Below, one piece after another: positions 38,249-50,489 of a stretch of DNA of 64,000 nt. The DNA is taken from the NCBI GenBank assembly GCA_030248215.1, contig JASANG010001941.1, positions 124,001-188,000 of the forward strand. Reading direction: 5' to 3'. Origin of the DNA: Enoplolaimus lenunculus (taxonomy: Eukaryota > Nematoda > Enoplea > Enoplida > Thoracostomopsidae). A program made the translations under genes and the position numbers. The notes under the pieces were generated by a model. It did not search any database and was not told the origin of the DNA. It saw only the letters and a list, made by a program, of their open reading frames with translations. The first letter of the stretch is position 1. Each line of letters begins with the position of its first letter.

Positions 38249-41200
38249 ATGGTCGTTACTGCAATACCGGCGTCAACAGTGAGCGCGTTAGCAAATTCTG
38301 GTGGACCACAGAATGTTGCGAATAGTGAAGAAAAGTTGGACGCATCATCTACCGGAAATACAGTTTCAAACGATTCTGATGTGATAGATACAACATCGGA
38401 TGCGACAGCGTCAAAACCTATTCAAACTAGAGTTGGAATTATTTATCCGCCTCCAGAAATTAGAAGTATCCTTTTTACGGCAACAGAATGACATGTTCTG
38501 TTAATTGTATTTATGTACATCTTCTAGAATTAAAGTGCCACATCAGTGAATCGATAATTAAGGCTTCGCACGCGATTTTTTACAATATGTATATTTATTG
38601 TATAAAATCTTTTAATCAAAAAGACTACTTGCGTAAAGATTAATGCAGTTTGCAATGAACTACAAGGGTGCGTTTAGATATTTTCAATTCCTTGTTAATT
38701 TGATAAGTGTCAATTTAATATATTATCTGTGGTATTGCTATGTCTAATATATACGTACGTGTATTTATCATATATATTTCCTTAACTACGTTTTGTCATG
38801 TTCTAAATAGATATTGTTGACAAGACCGCGAGTTTCGTTGCTCGAAATGGTATGTTGTATTTCTTATATGAGCACATTATATTTTGTTGTAGTGGAAGGA
38901 AGTTTTAACTTGATGTGGACGTATAATTCTTTTTTTATCCTGTCGAACAAACGTCATTTCATACAGTTGCGTTTATACGTACTGTACTTACTATGAGTAC
39001 ATTTACGTATGTATATATGTATATATACGTATATATATCTTATATGGCATGTTTGTTTACTCATCAGGACCTGAATTTGAATCTCGAATTCGACAGAACG
39101 AAGCAAATAATCCCAAATTCAACTTCCTGAGCCCAGGTGATCCGTATCATGCTTACTACCAGCACCGGGTGAAAGATTTCAAAGAAGGTCGAGCAGGTAA
39201 GTTAAGTTAATCCGTATGTATGTATCCGGATGCGGCCGTATATCCCAATCGGATACGACAATCTGTCGTACATGCGTTGTATTGAAACTCTGATAAAGAT
39301 GACTATTGCTATTTTGGTGGCGTGCCTAACAACAGTATCTCTGCGTATTTCTATTCCTATGCGTATTCCTATTCCTAAGCATAAACATAAACTTCAGCGT
39401 AAAAATTAGAAATAAGTCTGAAACCAAGTTTATGCCTAAGTGAATATAATAGCCAGGGTGCAACCGAAATTCCGGTTCCGGCATTTTTTCACCTTCCGGT
39501 TCCGGTAAATTTTTACTGGATTTAAAGTTCCGGTGTTATAATTTGGCCGTTTTCTTAACTTTGCTGATTTTTAAGAATCTCTTTTGAAGAAAGCCACTTG
39601 TACTTCTAGTGTTTTTCAATTGCTTGTTCATGCAGTGGTTATTATTGTGGACAAAAGCATTGTACTGGAAATGTATATATAAATCTTGACAATCGCCGAA
39701 TATAAGCCATTGATGGTGGATTTCACGTCAGTCGGTGATGAAAATCTCAAATACAACAAATAAAATAAATACCTATGTTCGACTAAGGTTATTTCACAAA
39801 TAACAGAGCAAAAAATAAGATTAAAATGAAATTTTTTGGTGAAATGCATTTTTCACTTCCGGTTCCGGTAAAATTTTCAAATTCCGGTTCAGGTTCCGGT
39901 AAAGTGTAATTCCGGTTGCACCCTGATAATAGCATTATCCTTAATCCTAAGCACCGAAGCCACATTTATTTTATAGTATCTAGTAAAAGCTGGATGCCCT
40001 GAACAGTAAGTGGGCCAAACAAATACTGCAACAGAACGCAACGCTACAAAAAACAGAGAATAGTGGAACGAGGTCGTTGTTTTTATAGTGTTGAAATTGC
40101 AATGGCGTCAGATTTTAATCTTTGTCACGTAAATACTTCGGATACTGTATGCCACATAAGAAAGAATTGTCAACTACGTTCTGATATTTGAATGTCTTTT
40201 ATTTAGTGTATATTAGAGTAGAATTACTTATCCAGTTTCAACCGGATATTAAGATATCCGGCATCGGCATTTATATATTTGCCACCACCTAGTGATAAAT
40301 TCACAAAAAATTCACGGAAACTCTCGTTGACACATGATTGCACGGTGTTATAGCGAAATTCTGTTACAATAATAAGTTAACTCGAGGTCTTTTTGGTGCT
40401 ATCGTTGATAAATTCATTGTGAATGACATTAACTTATATGCAAATTATCATTTATATATCACCATTCAGGGTGGCACCGAATCCACGATTTGACCGAATC
40501 CGAATCTAATGCTAATTTGCCGAATCCGAAACCGAATCGGAATCCTGCATGTTGCAAATTTCAGATATATCTATAATTTGTTTCAGAATAGCAACGCAAT
40601 GCCAGCCGTATAACTTTTAATACGTTAATATATTTCGTCCCGACGTCAGTTCTGAGATTTCTCACCTGAAATAAAAAATATTGATTTTTATAGCAAGGTA
40701 TTTAAAAATTGTATTGCTTAAAAATGAAAAACATATTGCCGAAATTTGTTGGATTCGGCTTTTCCAGAGTCGAATCCGAATCCGAACCTCAAATTTTTGC
40801 CGAATCCGAATCCGAACCTTTATTGTCACCCTGCACCTATTGATAAGTACCCAGTGAATACCGACTACTCTCGTATGGAACGCAAATACATGTTTTTTGT
40901 TTATATTATTAGTATAATTATTATTATTATGATTATTATTACCATTATTCGTTTTCAGTTGAACCCCAGGCTGGAAAAGGTACAATCGGTGGGCAGTTAT
41001 CATTGTTGCCGGCAAAAGTGCAAGATGCTGTTAAAGCCGCAGCCGACAGCAGCGCTGCGCCGAAAGTGGCACCTCCGGAATATGAATATTCGAAAGATCC
41101 TGCGACTATAAATTCGTTCGAGTTGTAAGTTTGGGAGTTTCGAACGCGTAATTTTTTCGTAGACAGAGCAATATATGAGATGCCTACGTACTTGAGTGTA

Positions 41201-44200
41201 AGAGAAAAAGTAATATTAATATTAATATTTTGTGCGTGAACAACAGTATAATGAACGCTTAATACTTTTCTGCTATTGAAATCTGCAACAGAAGATAACC
41301 AGAGCAGGAGATGTGTTGCCATCTTGGTTTGTTCTCTATAAGATTGCAGCGGTCGAATTTAGCGCACATTTTCAAGGTGGGTTTCTTAGAAATTGATTAG
41401 CATTATCAGCGCGGTGAATTTCATGTTGTAGTCGACATGATAATAGACAACTGCCCACATTGGAGTCCATCTGTTTATACGTACTCCCTCGTTGTCTTCA
41501 GAACTGGTTTTTATGTGAGCAGGTGCCGCTGACATCCGAGTTTACCCACCCATTCTTATCCTTCCATTCAGTTGATTCTCCTCCATTTATCACACACACT
41601 GATTTCACTGTCCAAAAATTTACTTTTATCATACCTGCACACATATCGACTCCAAATAGGTTTTCAAAATCGTACCACCCCAGTTCGCCTAAGCCTAAAG
41701 AAACTCAACTTTCGGAAAAGGTTTGTCCGCTGCGTTGTGCTTATGCTTAATCTACAGTAGAACACAATTCATGAGGATAAACAGGTCTACGCGAATGCCA
41801 TCGGTTATCTTATATTCATTATAAATTTTACACATATATTTAGGGATGTAATTAAACTAACGGCGCAATTTGTGGCACGTAACGGTCGAAGCTTTCTGTC
41901 GCAATTAATGCAGCGAGAGTCTCGTAATGGAACATTCGATTTTTTACGACCACAGCACTCACAGTTTCATTATTTTACGAGCTTAGTAGAACAGTATACA
42001 AAAGTTAGTGTTTGACAAATTTTTATTTTGCTCACGGTTTTACTAGCTGTTTTTGTATAAGTATTATATGTACATGGTTTAAATTGCTATCCCTTTGGGA
42101 AGCGTCGTCCGTAAAAATGTTATCTTGGTTTACTTTTTACTTATTTTATATTATGACATAAGATTTGCTAAAATGCGTTGTATTTGCTGTTTAATACATG
42201 AAGTAATTGTATTTGCTATCCACTTTTGAAAAACTAAGCAGTCAACGGACGTTTGGTCAAATAATGTTTATACGTTTACAAAGGTTCGATTTCTATTAAG
42301 ACCCTGTCAACTAATAAATACGTTAATTTGACCACGTTCAAAATTATTGTCTTTTCTTTAGGTTTTAATTCCGCCGAAAAATATACTGACTCTGCTGAGA
42401 ACGGAAGCTAACAACAAGAAAATGGTATGTACTGCTGGCCAACGGTTTTGCCAATGTACAGAACAGAGGCGAAACAGTATTGTAAGCATATTCCTAAGCC
42501 TAAGAAGAAACCTAAACCTAAGCGTAAGAATGAGCATATTCCTAAGCTTGAGTATACCCTAAGTCAAGCAAAAAATTAGTCTAAAGCTTAAGCTTACTCT
42601 ATTCTAGTCCCACAGAAAAACTCTCCGCCAATGATCTTTACATGGGACAACAGTTTTAAGGCTTATTTTGGTCACCTTTCGTACGATGGACCAAGATTTT
42701 ACGTTTTAAAAATCAGTACTTGTGCCGTGCATGATATCACCCTGTTCTTCACACTGTCGTTTATGTTCAATAAACAATTCTTAGTGTCAATATAGAAATA
42801 GCTCTTAGTGAATGAATTATTTAAAAATGTGGTGTAACCTGTGTGGCGTTTGATCTTTAACTGTCCGTACTTGTTTATTTCCTTTTCTGTGGCAGATAAT
42901 GGATCAAGTGAAATATCGTGTTGATTGGGAAAAACACGTTCAACGAAAAAAGGAGCAAGAAGAAGCAGAAATAGAACGCGAACGAACTGCGTACGCACAA
43001 ATTGACTGGCACGATTTTGTTGTTGTACAAACTGTGGATTTTCAGCCGGACGAGCAGTGTAAGTGGGGCCGTTATAGCATTGCCATAAGTTGTATGATCT
43101 CAATCTAGACAAGATAATCGCGTTGGCTTCTCGCTCGCATCCAATGCGAGGTATTTTCTATCGTTTATTGAGCCGCAGCGTCTGTATCGTGCGTCGGTTT
43201 TGAAACAGCTGCAATGAGCCTGCAGCATCACAGGTTAACTAGGCATTGTGGTTTTGAAAAAGTGTTTTCAAAGTAAGAATTTATGTCGAGTTCAGCTGAA
43301 ATATATTTTAGTAAATCTGCCCGCTCCGTGTACGCCGAAAGATGTTGGTGCTCGAATTCTGGCTCAACAGCGAACAACTGGCGGCAGCGGAACGGGTGGA
43401 CCAGGGCGAGGTGAAGAAATGGAAGTTGAATCGGATGAGGAAGACAGCGGAGATAATGATGGTGAAAAAGACAGTAGCGAAACAAGCGAAGAGACAAGTG
43501 AAAAGGAAGAGGGAGAGATGAACGATAAGAAGAAGAAGAAGAAAAGGTGAGTAGGGATAGAAAATAGAATCGCGTGCGGCAGGCGGACAAATTGCAAGTT
43601 AAGGTACAACGATACTAAATGAATGATGGAGATGGATACTCCAATTTTTGTCTGGAGCCGGATGTATAAATGCACGTGCATACCTCGAGTTGAAGGTAAA
43701 ATTCGATAACGCTAATTTTGTATAACTTGCTATAGGAGATTTGGTATCTTATGATTCTCCTCTAACAAGTGCTTTATTATTTACTGCGACACAAGTAAAC
43801 AGGATTAGCATAGGGTTATAAGATAAATTCTTATAATTCTGTGTTCGGGCAAGGTCACGTTGAAATGAACCATGTCAGGGTTATCAAAAATTCTGTAGTT
43901 TGCAGGCAATAATAGTTTGATTGCTTGCTTTATGCCAGTTCCTCGTGTATTGTAACCTATCTTTATAGATCAAAAAAAGCAGCCAAAAAGAAAAGTGAAA
44001 ACGGGCCAATTTTAGAAGAAGTTCAAAACGGTGATCTCAGAAAATCAACTCGAAGTGGCGGCGATAGTAGCGACGATGAAGGAGAAACTGAAGAAATGAT
44101 CATTGAGGTTTGACAATGCAAAAATTTGATTGATACTTAACGTGGCATTGCTAATTCGATCATGTACAAAGCATAGCCATGGATGGTTCAGGTGTCCGTC

Positions 44201-47200
44201 CCCCTTTTGGAATTTCTGTGCTGTAGTTTTAAAACAATTTCCGTTGGCAACGCAAGAAACACCCACTTCAAGAACAAATCTGGGTTACACCCATGTTCAT
44301 TAACCCAAAATTTTAAATTTTTAATTGTTCGTATATAGGCAAACGACGACGAACACTATTCTGTTTACTAGTTCTTTAGGATATTTTCAACTACTGAATC
44401 CAAATGTTAAAATTACTCTCAGATTTGTTTCGAAATTATCCGCTTAATGAGCTGCGCGTTACAGCTTCCTACATTATTATATTTTTGATTAAACTTTTTA
44501 GCACGATCCAACCAAAGGCAAACCTCCAGCGGGAGTTCCTCTGCCAGGTGCACCACCTTTGCCTCCAGGACCTCCGCCTACATCTCAAGCGACTCCTCAG
44601 CCAACAGCAGTACCACCCGCACTCGAACAAGTCATCGTACGCAAGGACTATGATCCCAAATCAAAACAAGCCGAAAAAGTATTCAATTTTACAGAATTTC
44701 CAATTTTGATTTTGTATTGTACATTTGGTTATGATATTTTGGGATATGGAGAATCTGGTTTTCAATTTGAAAATTTCTGAATACTAGTATTAAAAAGAAT
44801 AAATAGTGGAAAAAATTTTCACAATCATAAAGTTTCGGATGGGGAAAGAAGCTAGCACCTTTCGATCATCCACTCCGTTCGTTTACGAGTGTTTATTTAT
44901 ATATCATTTACAATGTATGCGTTTTGTTTTGGGGATTTATTTGTTTCAGGTGAAAAAAGTAGACGCAACCGCAACAAAGTACGTAATTTCGCCATTAACC
45001 AATGAAAAAATTCCAGTTGATAAACTTGCAGATCATATGCGGTTTAATACTGTTGATCAACAGTACTTTCAACAGAAAGAAAAAGAATTGGCTGAAAAAC
45101 AAGACGAAGAGTATGTATTTGCGCCGGGTAAGTATTTAATTTGTTTAAACTTCACTTAATTATATTTTGGATTATTTTATATATTATTGAAATTTTTCTT
45201 GGAAAAGGTTTTCAAATTTAATTTGTCTATTCTTACAAACTATGAAAAATGTCTTAGTCGTTGTTTCTAAGTAGAATCTGATCAGACTGGTTTCTGGCAG
45301 TTTTTACCTAAATCGGCATTGCTTTTGCTGATACGGTTATTTCGTTTCTATTCGTAGACTAATACATTCATATGGTTTCAGGGATGGATATTAGTGCAAA
45401 TATCCAAGAGTTCGCTGCTCGTCGTACTGATATTTTTGGTACTGGGGCCGAAGAAACTGTAATTGGCCGCAAGGTTAGCTTATTTAGATACACGAGTCTA
45501 TTTTCGATAACACTCTTTAGGTATTTGCAAGATTTATTCGCTGCAACAGTAACGAATTTTAAGTTGTTATGCGTGTTGAGAACTTTACATGCAGTTGCAA
45601 AATATTACTGCAATTTGATTTTGGTAAAAAATTGAAATGGATACAATAGTTTGTTGCTTAAGCTGTGTCTTAGCAAATACTTAAGCAACCGTTTTTTCTA
45701 AATATTTAACTTTTGAGACAAAACACTCGGAATGCTTTGATCGTAATCTAAGTATATACTCAACTTCAACATGAGCTTAGAAAAACAATTGAGATAAGCA
45801 TTTGTTTAGCCAAGCACCGAACTATGTCATTGTACATAACTAGGATTTTTTAAACGCAAAGAGCTCACGCTTTATGTATTTCAATATAGATCGGCGAAGA
45901 AAAAGACAAACAAGTTGATCCTAAATCGATTTGGGATGGTCATACAGCGTCAGTCGAGTCCACAGCGTTGCATGCAGCATCTCATATTACTCTTGAAGAA
46001 CAAATTGCACAAATACACAAGTCGAAAGGTCTGAGGTAATAGCAATGGCCGCATATTGTACAATGAGATGATATCAGTTATCGCATGAAGTAATAGGGTT
46101 TTAAACACAGACAGTTATGTTTATAGATGTATTTCAGTTTTAAAACACTAAACGAATCGTGCCAAAAAAATTAAAAGTTCCAATTAACGCTAAAATATTG
46201 GCAAACGCTAAAGAAGCGCTTACTATTAATAGAGCTTAAATATACTGGCGATTGACGAGTCACTTTCGTTGGAAAATAGCTGAAAGTGTAGTTTTGATAC
46301 GGAAAGCGCTCTATATTTTGTCGTCGTCTTTGCCGTGGTGACGTGTTATATTGCTGGAAACTGAATTATACAGCATTGTATAGAGTTTTAACAATAAATT
46401 GTAGGCCTTTGTATAGCAATTATTTTTTAATTTTTTAAAATTTGTTTTTATGAGCAAAACGTTCGGTATGATACTGTTTTGTAATACGGAAATTTTCGTG
46501 CTGATTAAAGTTGACAATAGCAGCTGCAGATTTGTTAACACGCGCTTATATAATAATTTTAACTATCAGTCTATCGAAGACTAGTAATAATTGCATGTTT
46601 TAGTGCTGATAAAGAAAAAGAACGCATAGGTCCAAAATCCGATGTTGACGGTCTGTCGAAAGCCTCTATGCAGCCGCCGTTACCTAAAACACCGGCTGTA
46701 AACTCCACTGTGCCGGTACCTCCCCCTGTAGAAAAACCTACCAGCACACAGCCCAACCCCCCGTTGCCCCCCTCAACAGCTACAAGTCCACACGGAGCGA
46801 AACCTGTTCCGCCGCCACCGCCTCTTCCTGTCGGAGCGACTGTAGTAGTACCTTCAATACCATCATCGGCGCCTCCGGGCGGAACTGTAGCCGCTGCAGC
46901 AGCTGCACAAGCTGCCGCCTTGGCTGCTGCGGCAGCGGCACAACTCCAGCCAGTCCGGCAACCTGCAGCCACACCTGCGGCAGCTATTCTACCTGGCGGT
47001 GGGGTTGTGCTTTTGCCCGCTCAGCAGCAAACTCCGGTTATTCCAGCAGCTGCTGGTAAGTACTTATTATGAAGTTGTGATGGGGCCAATATATTAAGTT
47101 ATATGTTTTCGACCCGGTAACGCAAAATCGATAAAATGGGTAATTTTTAATAAAAGGGTAAGCTACAAACTATGGTGAGCGTGAGATGCTTGCTTTATTG

Positions 47201-49482
47201 TAGATATCATAGGTTTATTGTTTGAAAATTAAGGCTAACTTGCAGTTTTGTCATATATATTTTGGCCCATTTAAAGACCAGGCGCGGAACGTTTTTCTAT
47301 GGGACTGCACTAGAGTAAGCTTAAGCTTTTAGATTAATTTTTTGCTTGGCTTAGGCTTAGTAATATGTTTATAATACAGTTCCCCCCTGTTCTTTACATT
47401 GGCCTATATTTTAAAGAATGTCACACGGAGTGTTCTTACTATGTGGCCATTATTTATCAATGGATAAAATGACAATAGGCAAAAAGGCAGAAATATAGTG
47501 CTCTCGGTAGGATCCCATAGTACAACCTCAGTTTGTTATTGAATAGTAGATATATTTAAGTGGATGGGAAGTATATTAATAAGATTTGTTATAATTTTTA
47601 TTTAATTTATTTCTTCAGGTGTTGGTGTACGCGGTCCGTCAGTGATTCAAGAAGCGAATCAGCAACAGCAGCAAATGGTTGAAGCACTCCGACAACATAT
47701 CGTTGCTGCCCGTGGTGGCGTCGCAAATGCTGCAGTACCGGTTCAACCTGCGATGTCTGTTCCAACTCCGGTTCAATCGGCACTAAAGGTAGACGAGCCC
47801 CCTACGAAGAAAGCACGAACCGAAGACTCATTGATTTCAGAAGCCGACTTTTTGGCTCGAAATAAGGTTAGCGGTCACGATATGTGTGGCAATATATCGC
47901 ATGATTGGTAGAGATATTAATATTTTGATAAGATTGATGAAAAGCATACTTGACTACCATATCTATCCCATGCTATTCGGTGACATCATGGGGCGATTTG
48001 TTTTTGCATTGTTTGGGCTTGGATCGTTGGCATTTACGTTGTCTTCCCAACCAGAATCAGTGAAATATTTTCTCGGCGTTTGGCTTGGAAAACGGTCGCA
48101 TTTTTAATTCAAAGAAAACTATCGGTTTCATATTATTTGGAATTATCAAAGTAAACATCGAATATTCAACGGTTATTGAACCGGTTTTGAACTAACTTTG
48201 AGTATATGTCTGTTTCAGGGACCAGTCACAATTAGTGCGTTGCTTCCGTCGGTGCCTGACAAACCTGAATGGAATCTTGTTGGGCAAACGTTGACATTTA
48301 CCCTGCCACTTACTGATCCGGTACGGCTCTTATTTATGTTGAGTTCTTCAGCTCTGATAGCAATTTTGTGTAGTTCTGGTTTTGACGGAGAGGTGTATTG
48401 AAAAAAGCGGGCCGATTTGTGTTTGTCGCTGCTCAAACAAAGTCCAGCATATTGATGTTTTTGCTTCTATTTGTAATTTGTTATTTTAGATATCTGTTAT
48501 TAAAGCGAAGATTCAAGATGCTGTTGGAATGCCTGCTAGCAAACAGAAGTTGAGTTATGATGTAAGTCGGCTGTGATAGTAATGTCGGTCACAAGTAAGC
48601 GCTGCTGCAATGCGCACGTGAAAGGTCCGCTCCGCAACAAAAATCAGGAAATGTACTTATGTTGTTCGACGAACTGTTTGTTATTCAACAGTTTAATAGC
48701 TAATTGCGGATATCATACTGCTTTGTGAAAACTCTACCCGGACACATTAAGCTGCCTAAATACTGTTTGACACATTCATATTTTTGAGAAACACTGTAGC
48801 GGATATTATCGATCTGCAAACAGAAACGTTTTATTAAAATACTTTACGCATGTATTTAAACATTCTTCATGACCTGCAGCAATAAGACTTTGAACTTAAT
48901 CTATATAATAAATTTGGCCCTAATAACGGCTGGCTTGAAAATGTCGGCAGGGAACAAGCTATTTTAAGAGTTTTTTGAACGGAACGAGAACTTTTTGACC
49001 TTCACTCCGGATCCGCAACCTATTGCAGACATTGTTCTGGAAATTTCGGAATTTCTAGTTTTTACCTTACAGTGAATAGTATTAAAGTGTTCCTATTAAT
49101 CTTTGTAATGATATACAAGCTTTTAAAGAGTGGTTAGTAAATCGTTATGGGAAAATCAGTCAGTGTTCACTAAAGTAGAGATAAATAAGTACCTTGTATG
49201 CCCATCCTGAAAAATGTTAGCTCCTCTAGCGTATTCCCCATCATACATTTTTGCCCTTATTTCGGCGTGTTTGCTGTAGGGTTGTGTAAAATTAGTCAAA
49301 AGATGATTCATATTAAACAACGATTTTAATTTAAAATTGGTTCTTTTTCAGGCATTTTAATCGGTGCGGTATTTTTTCAGGGTCTTTTTGTCAAAGACTC
49401 GAATAGCCTTGCGTACTATAATTTGATTAATGGGTCCGCAATTCAGCTTCAGATGAAAGAACGCGGAGGCAGAAAACGATAG
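38249..49482 (+). CDS. sf3a1: Splicing factor 3A subunit 1 (SF3A1 / Prp21 orthologue), 959 aa
   Basis: Eighteen exons: 38249-38465, 38811-38849, 39068-39196, 40959-41124, 41844-42003, 42362-42424, 42896-43058, 43312-43546, 43969-44107, 44502-44678, 44950-45127, 45382-45473, 45890-46035, 46604-47055, 47619-47866, 48219-48320, 48490-48561, 49381-49482; 2880 nt, all phases agree. Residues: VGIIYPPPEIRN (about 63-73), SURP1 IVDKTASFVARNG to DPYHAYYQHRVKDFKEG (74-125), SURP2 DVIKLTAQFVARNG to FTSLVEQYTK (about 184-237), YAQIDWHDFVVVQTVDFQP, acidic MEVESDEED, VIVRKDYDPK, SPLTNEKIP, RRTDIFG, ITLEEQIAQIHKSKG, a Pro/Ala-rich linker (exon 14), and a C-terminal ubiquitin-like domain ending KERGGRKR. SF3A1 is a nuclear subunit of the U2 snRNP SF3A complex; SURP2 binds SF3A3 and the ubiquitin-like domain binds U1 snRNA stem-loop 4. 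Length exceeds the human 793 aa through low-complexity insertions. The chosen ATG is the first in frame. Confidence 0.98.
39454..39925. mobile_element. hAT-like MITE with TTCCGG hexamers (family C), complete
   Basis: CAGGGTGCAACCGAAATTCC to AATTCCGGTTGCACCCTG, flanked by an exact 8-bp duplication ATAATAGC. Both arms hold runs of TTCCGGTTCCGG. Inside SF3A1 intron 3. Confidence 0.9.
40467..40833. mobile_element. hAT-like MITE with CCGAAT hexamers (family C)
   Basis: CAGGGTGGCACCGAATCCAC to CCTTTATTGTCACCCTG. Both arms hold CCGAATCCGAATCCGAA. Its centre matches 26728-27093 in reverse orientation. SF3A1 intron 3. Confidence 0.85.
42450..42646. mobile_element. Family A MITE in SF3A1 intron 6
   Basis: GCCAATGTACAGAACAGAGG to CGCCAATGATCTTTACATGG; AAGCCTAAGAAGAAACC and CCTAAGCTTGAG hexamers. 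Confidence 0.8.
47263..47404. mobile_element. Family A MITE in SF3A1 intron 14
   Basis: GGCCCATTTAAAGACCAGGC to CCCCCCTGTTCTTTACATTGGCC; one GGCTTAGGCTTAG block. Confidence 0.83.
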
Positions 49483-50149
49483 ATATTATATTCAAGCAAT
49501 GCATGTGGTGTATTGTTTGCTGCATATAGCGGGAAATTTCAAAATTCGCTTTGAGAGTTGTCAATTTGTGATTTTAGTTTTTCCAGAGGTACATAGTTCG
49601 TGAATTCCGACGGAGTCAATGTAAATTTCATCATCTTATGATAGAAGGTGTAACAGATATCTTGTCGTTCAGACGTTTTTTTAAACCAGAATGTCATAGG
49701 GACTAAAGCATAAAACGTGATTGTTTTGAAGTAAAGGTTTTGTTTCACACCTTTTACGTAACATTTTCATACAGTAAAATCAGAATGTTTTTATGTATTT
49801 ATACTGATTTTGAATTTTGATGAGCGTATAGCAGCCTCGGGCTATAGAACAACTACAACAAGTTGTTTGCATCGGTTTCATTTATTCATAAAATTTAGAA
49901 GGTTTTAACTGAAAATCTGCCAGATATTACCCGGAACTTTTTTTATTTGCCGTTTGTACTATAAATATGGTCTTTCAAATTGTACTTCGTAGTGCACGTT
50001 TGTACTTCTGCTTCGTTTGTAAAAAAACGGATTAAAAATTAAATAGATTTGCTTATATGAATCTTGCCGATACGAAGTTTAAGGTGGAATTTTCTAAAAA
50101 TACTCTCAAAACGCTTTTTTACAATTTCCAAATTCTTGTTCAATTTTAT

Positions 50150-50315
50150 GGCCCATTTAATGATCAGGGGTGGAACGTTTTTCTGTGGGACTGGATAAGA
50201 GTAAAGCTTTGGACTATTTTTTTTGCTTGGCTTTGGATTCAGAGTATGCTCATTCTTAGGCTTAGGCTACGAGTATGCTTATAATACTGTTCCGCCCCTG
50301 TCCTTTACATTGGCC
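50150..50315. mobile_element. Family A MITE between SF3A1 and DNAL4
   Basis: GGCCCATTTAATGATCAGGG to TTCCGCCCCTGTCCTTTACATTGGCC. Ends 175 bp before the DNAL4 ATG, so it may lie in that promoter. Confidence 0.83.
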
Positions 50316-50470
50316 AATTTTATTTAGTTAAGCGTAATTTTAGCTGTCTGATTTTGCTTCAGCTTGGGCTCCGGTAAATTTTGTCGACATTCGGTATTTC
50401 TCGTCTCTAATTGCACCGTTAAACGCATTGTTCACACTTCCTTCGTCGGCGTTTAATTACTTGATATGCT

Positions 50471-50477
50471 TTCTTAG
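50471..50477 (+). promoter_or_regulatory. Possible trans-splice (or 5' UTR) acceptor of DNAL4
   Basis: TTCTTAG ends 12 nt before the DNAL4 ATG. It resembles the internal acceptors of this window and could receive a spliced leader; it could equally end a non-coding first exon. Confidence 0.35.
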
Positions 50478-50489
50478 CATTCAACAAAT

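Larger units (their letters stand above)
49483..50489 (+). other. Intergenic stretch, SF3A1 to DNAL4
   Basis: 1 kb between same-strand genes: SF3A1 3' UTR, AT-rich sequence, and the family A MITE. Too wide for a typical nematode operon gap; no U-rich or other signal stands out. Confidence 0.5.

Noticed and set aside
43228-43681. Ser/Leu/Phe-rich minus-strand frames
   Set aside because: Antisense of the acidic/Lys-rich SF3A1 exon 8.
46571-46974. Gly/Ala-rich minus-strand frame of 133 aa
   Set aside because: Antisense shadow of the Pro/Ala-rich SF3A1 exon 14.
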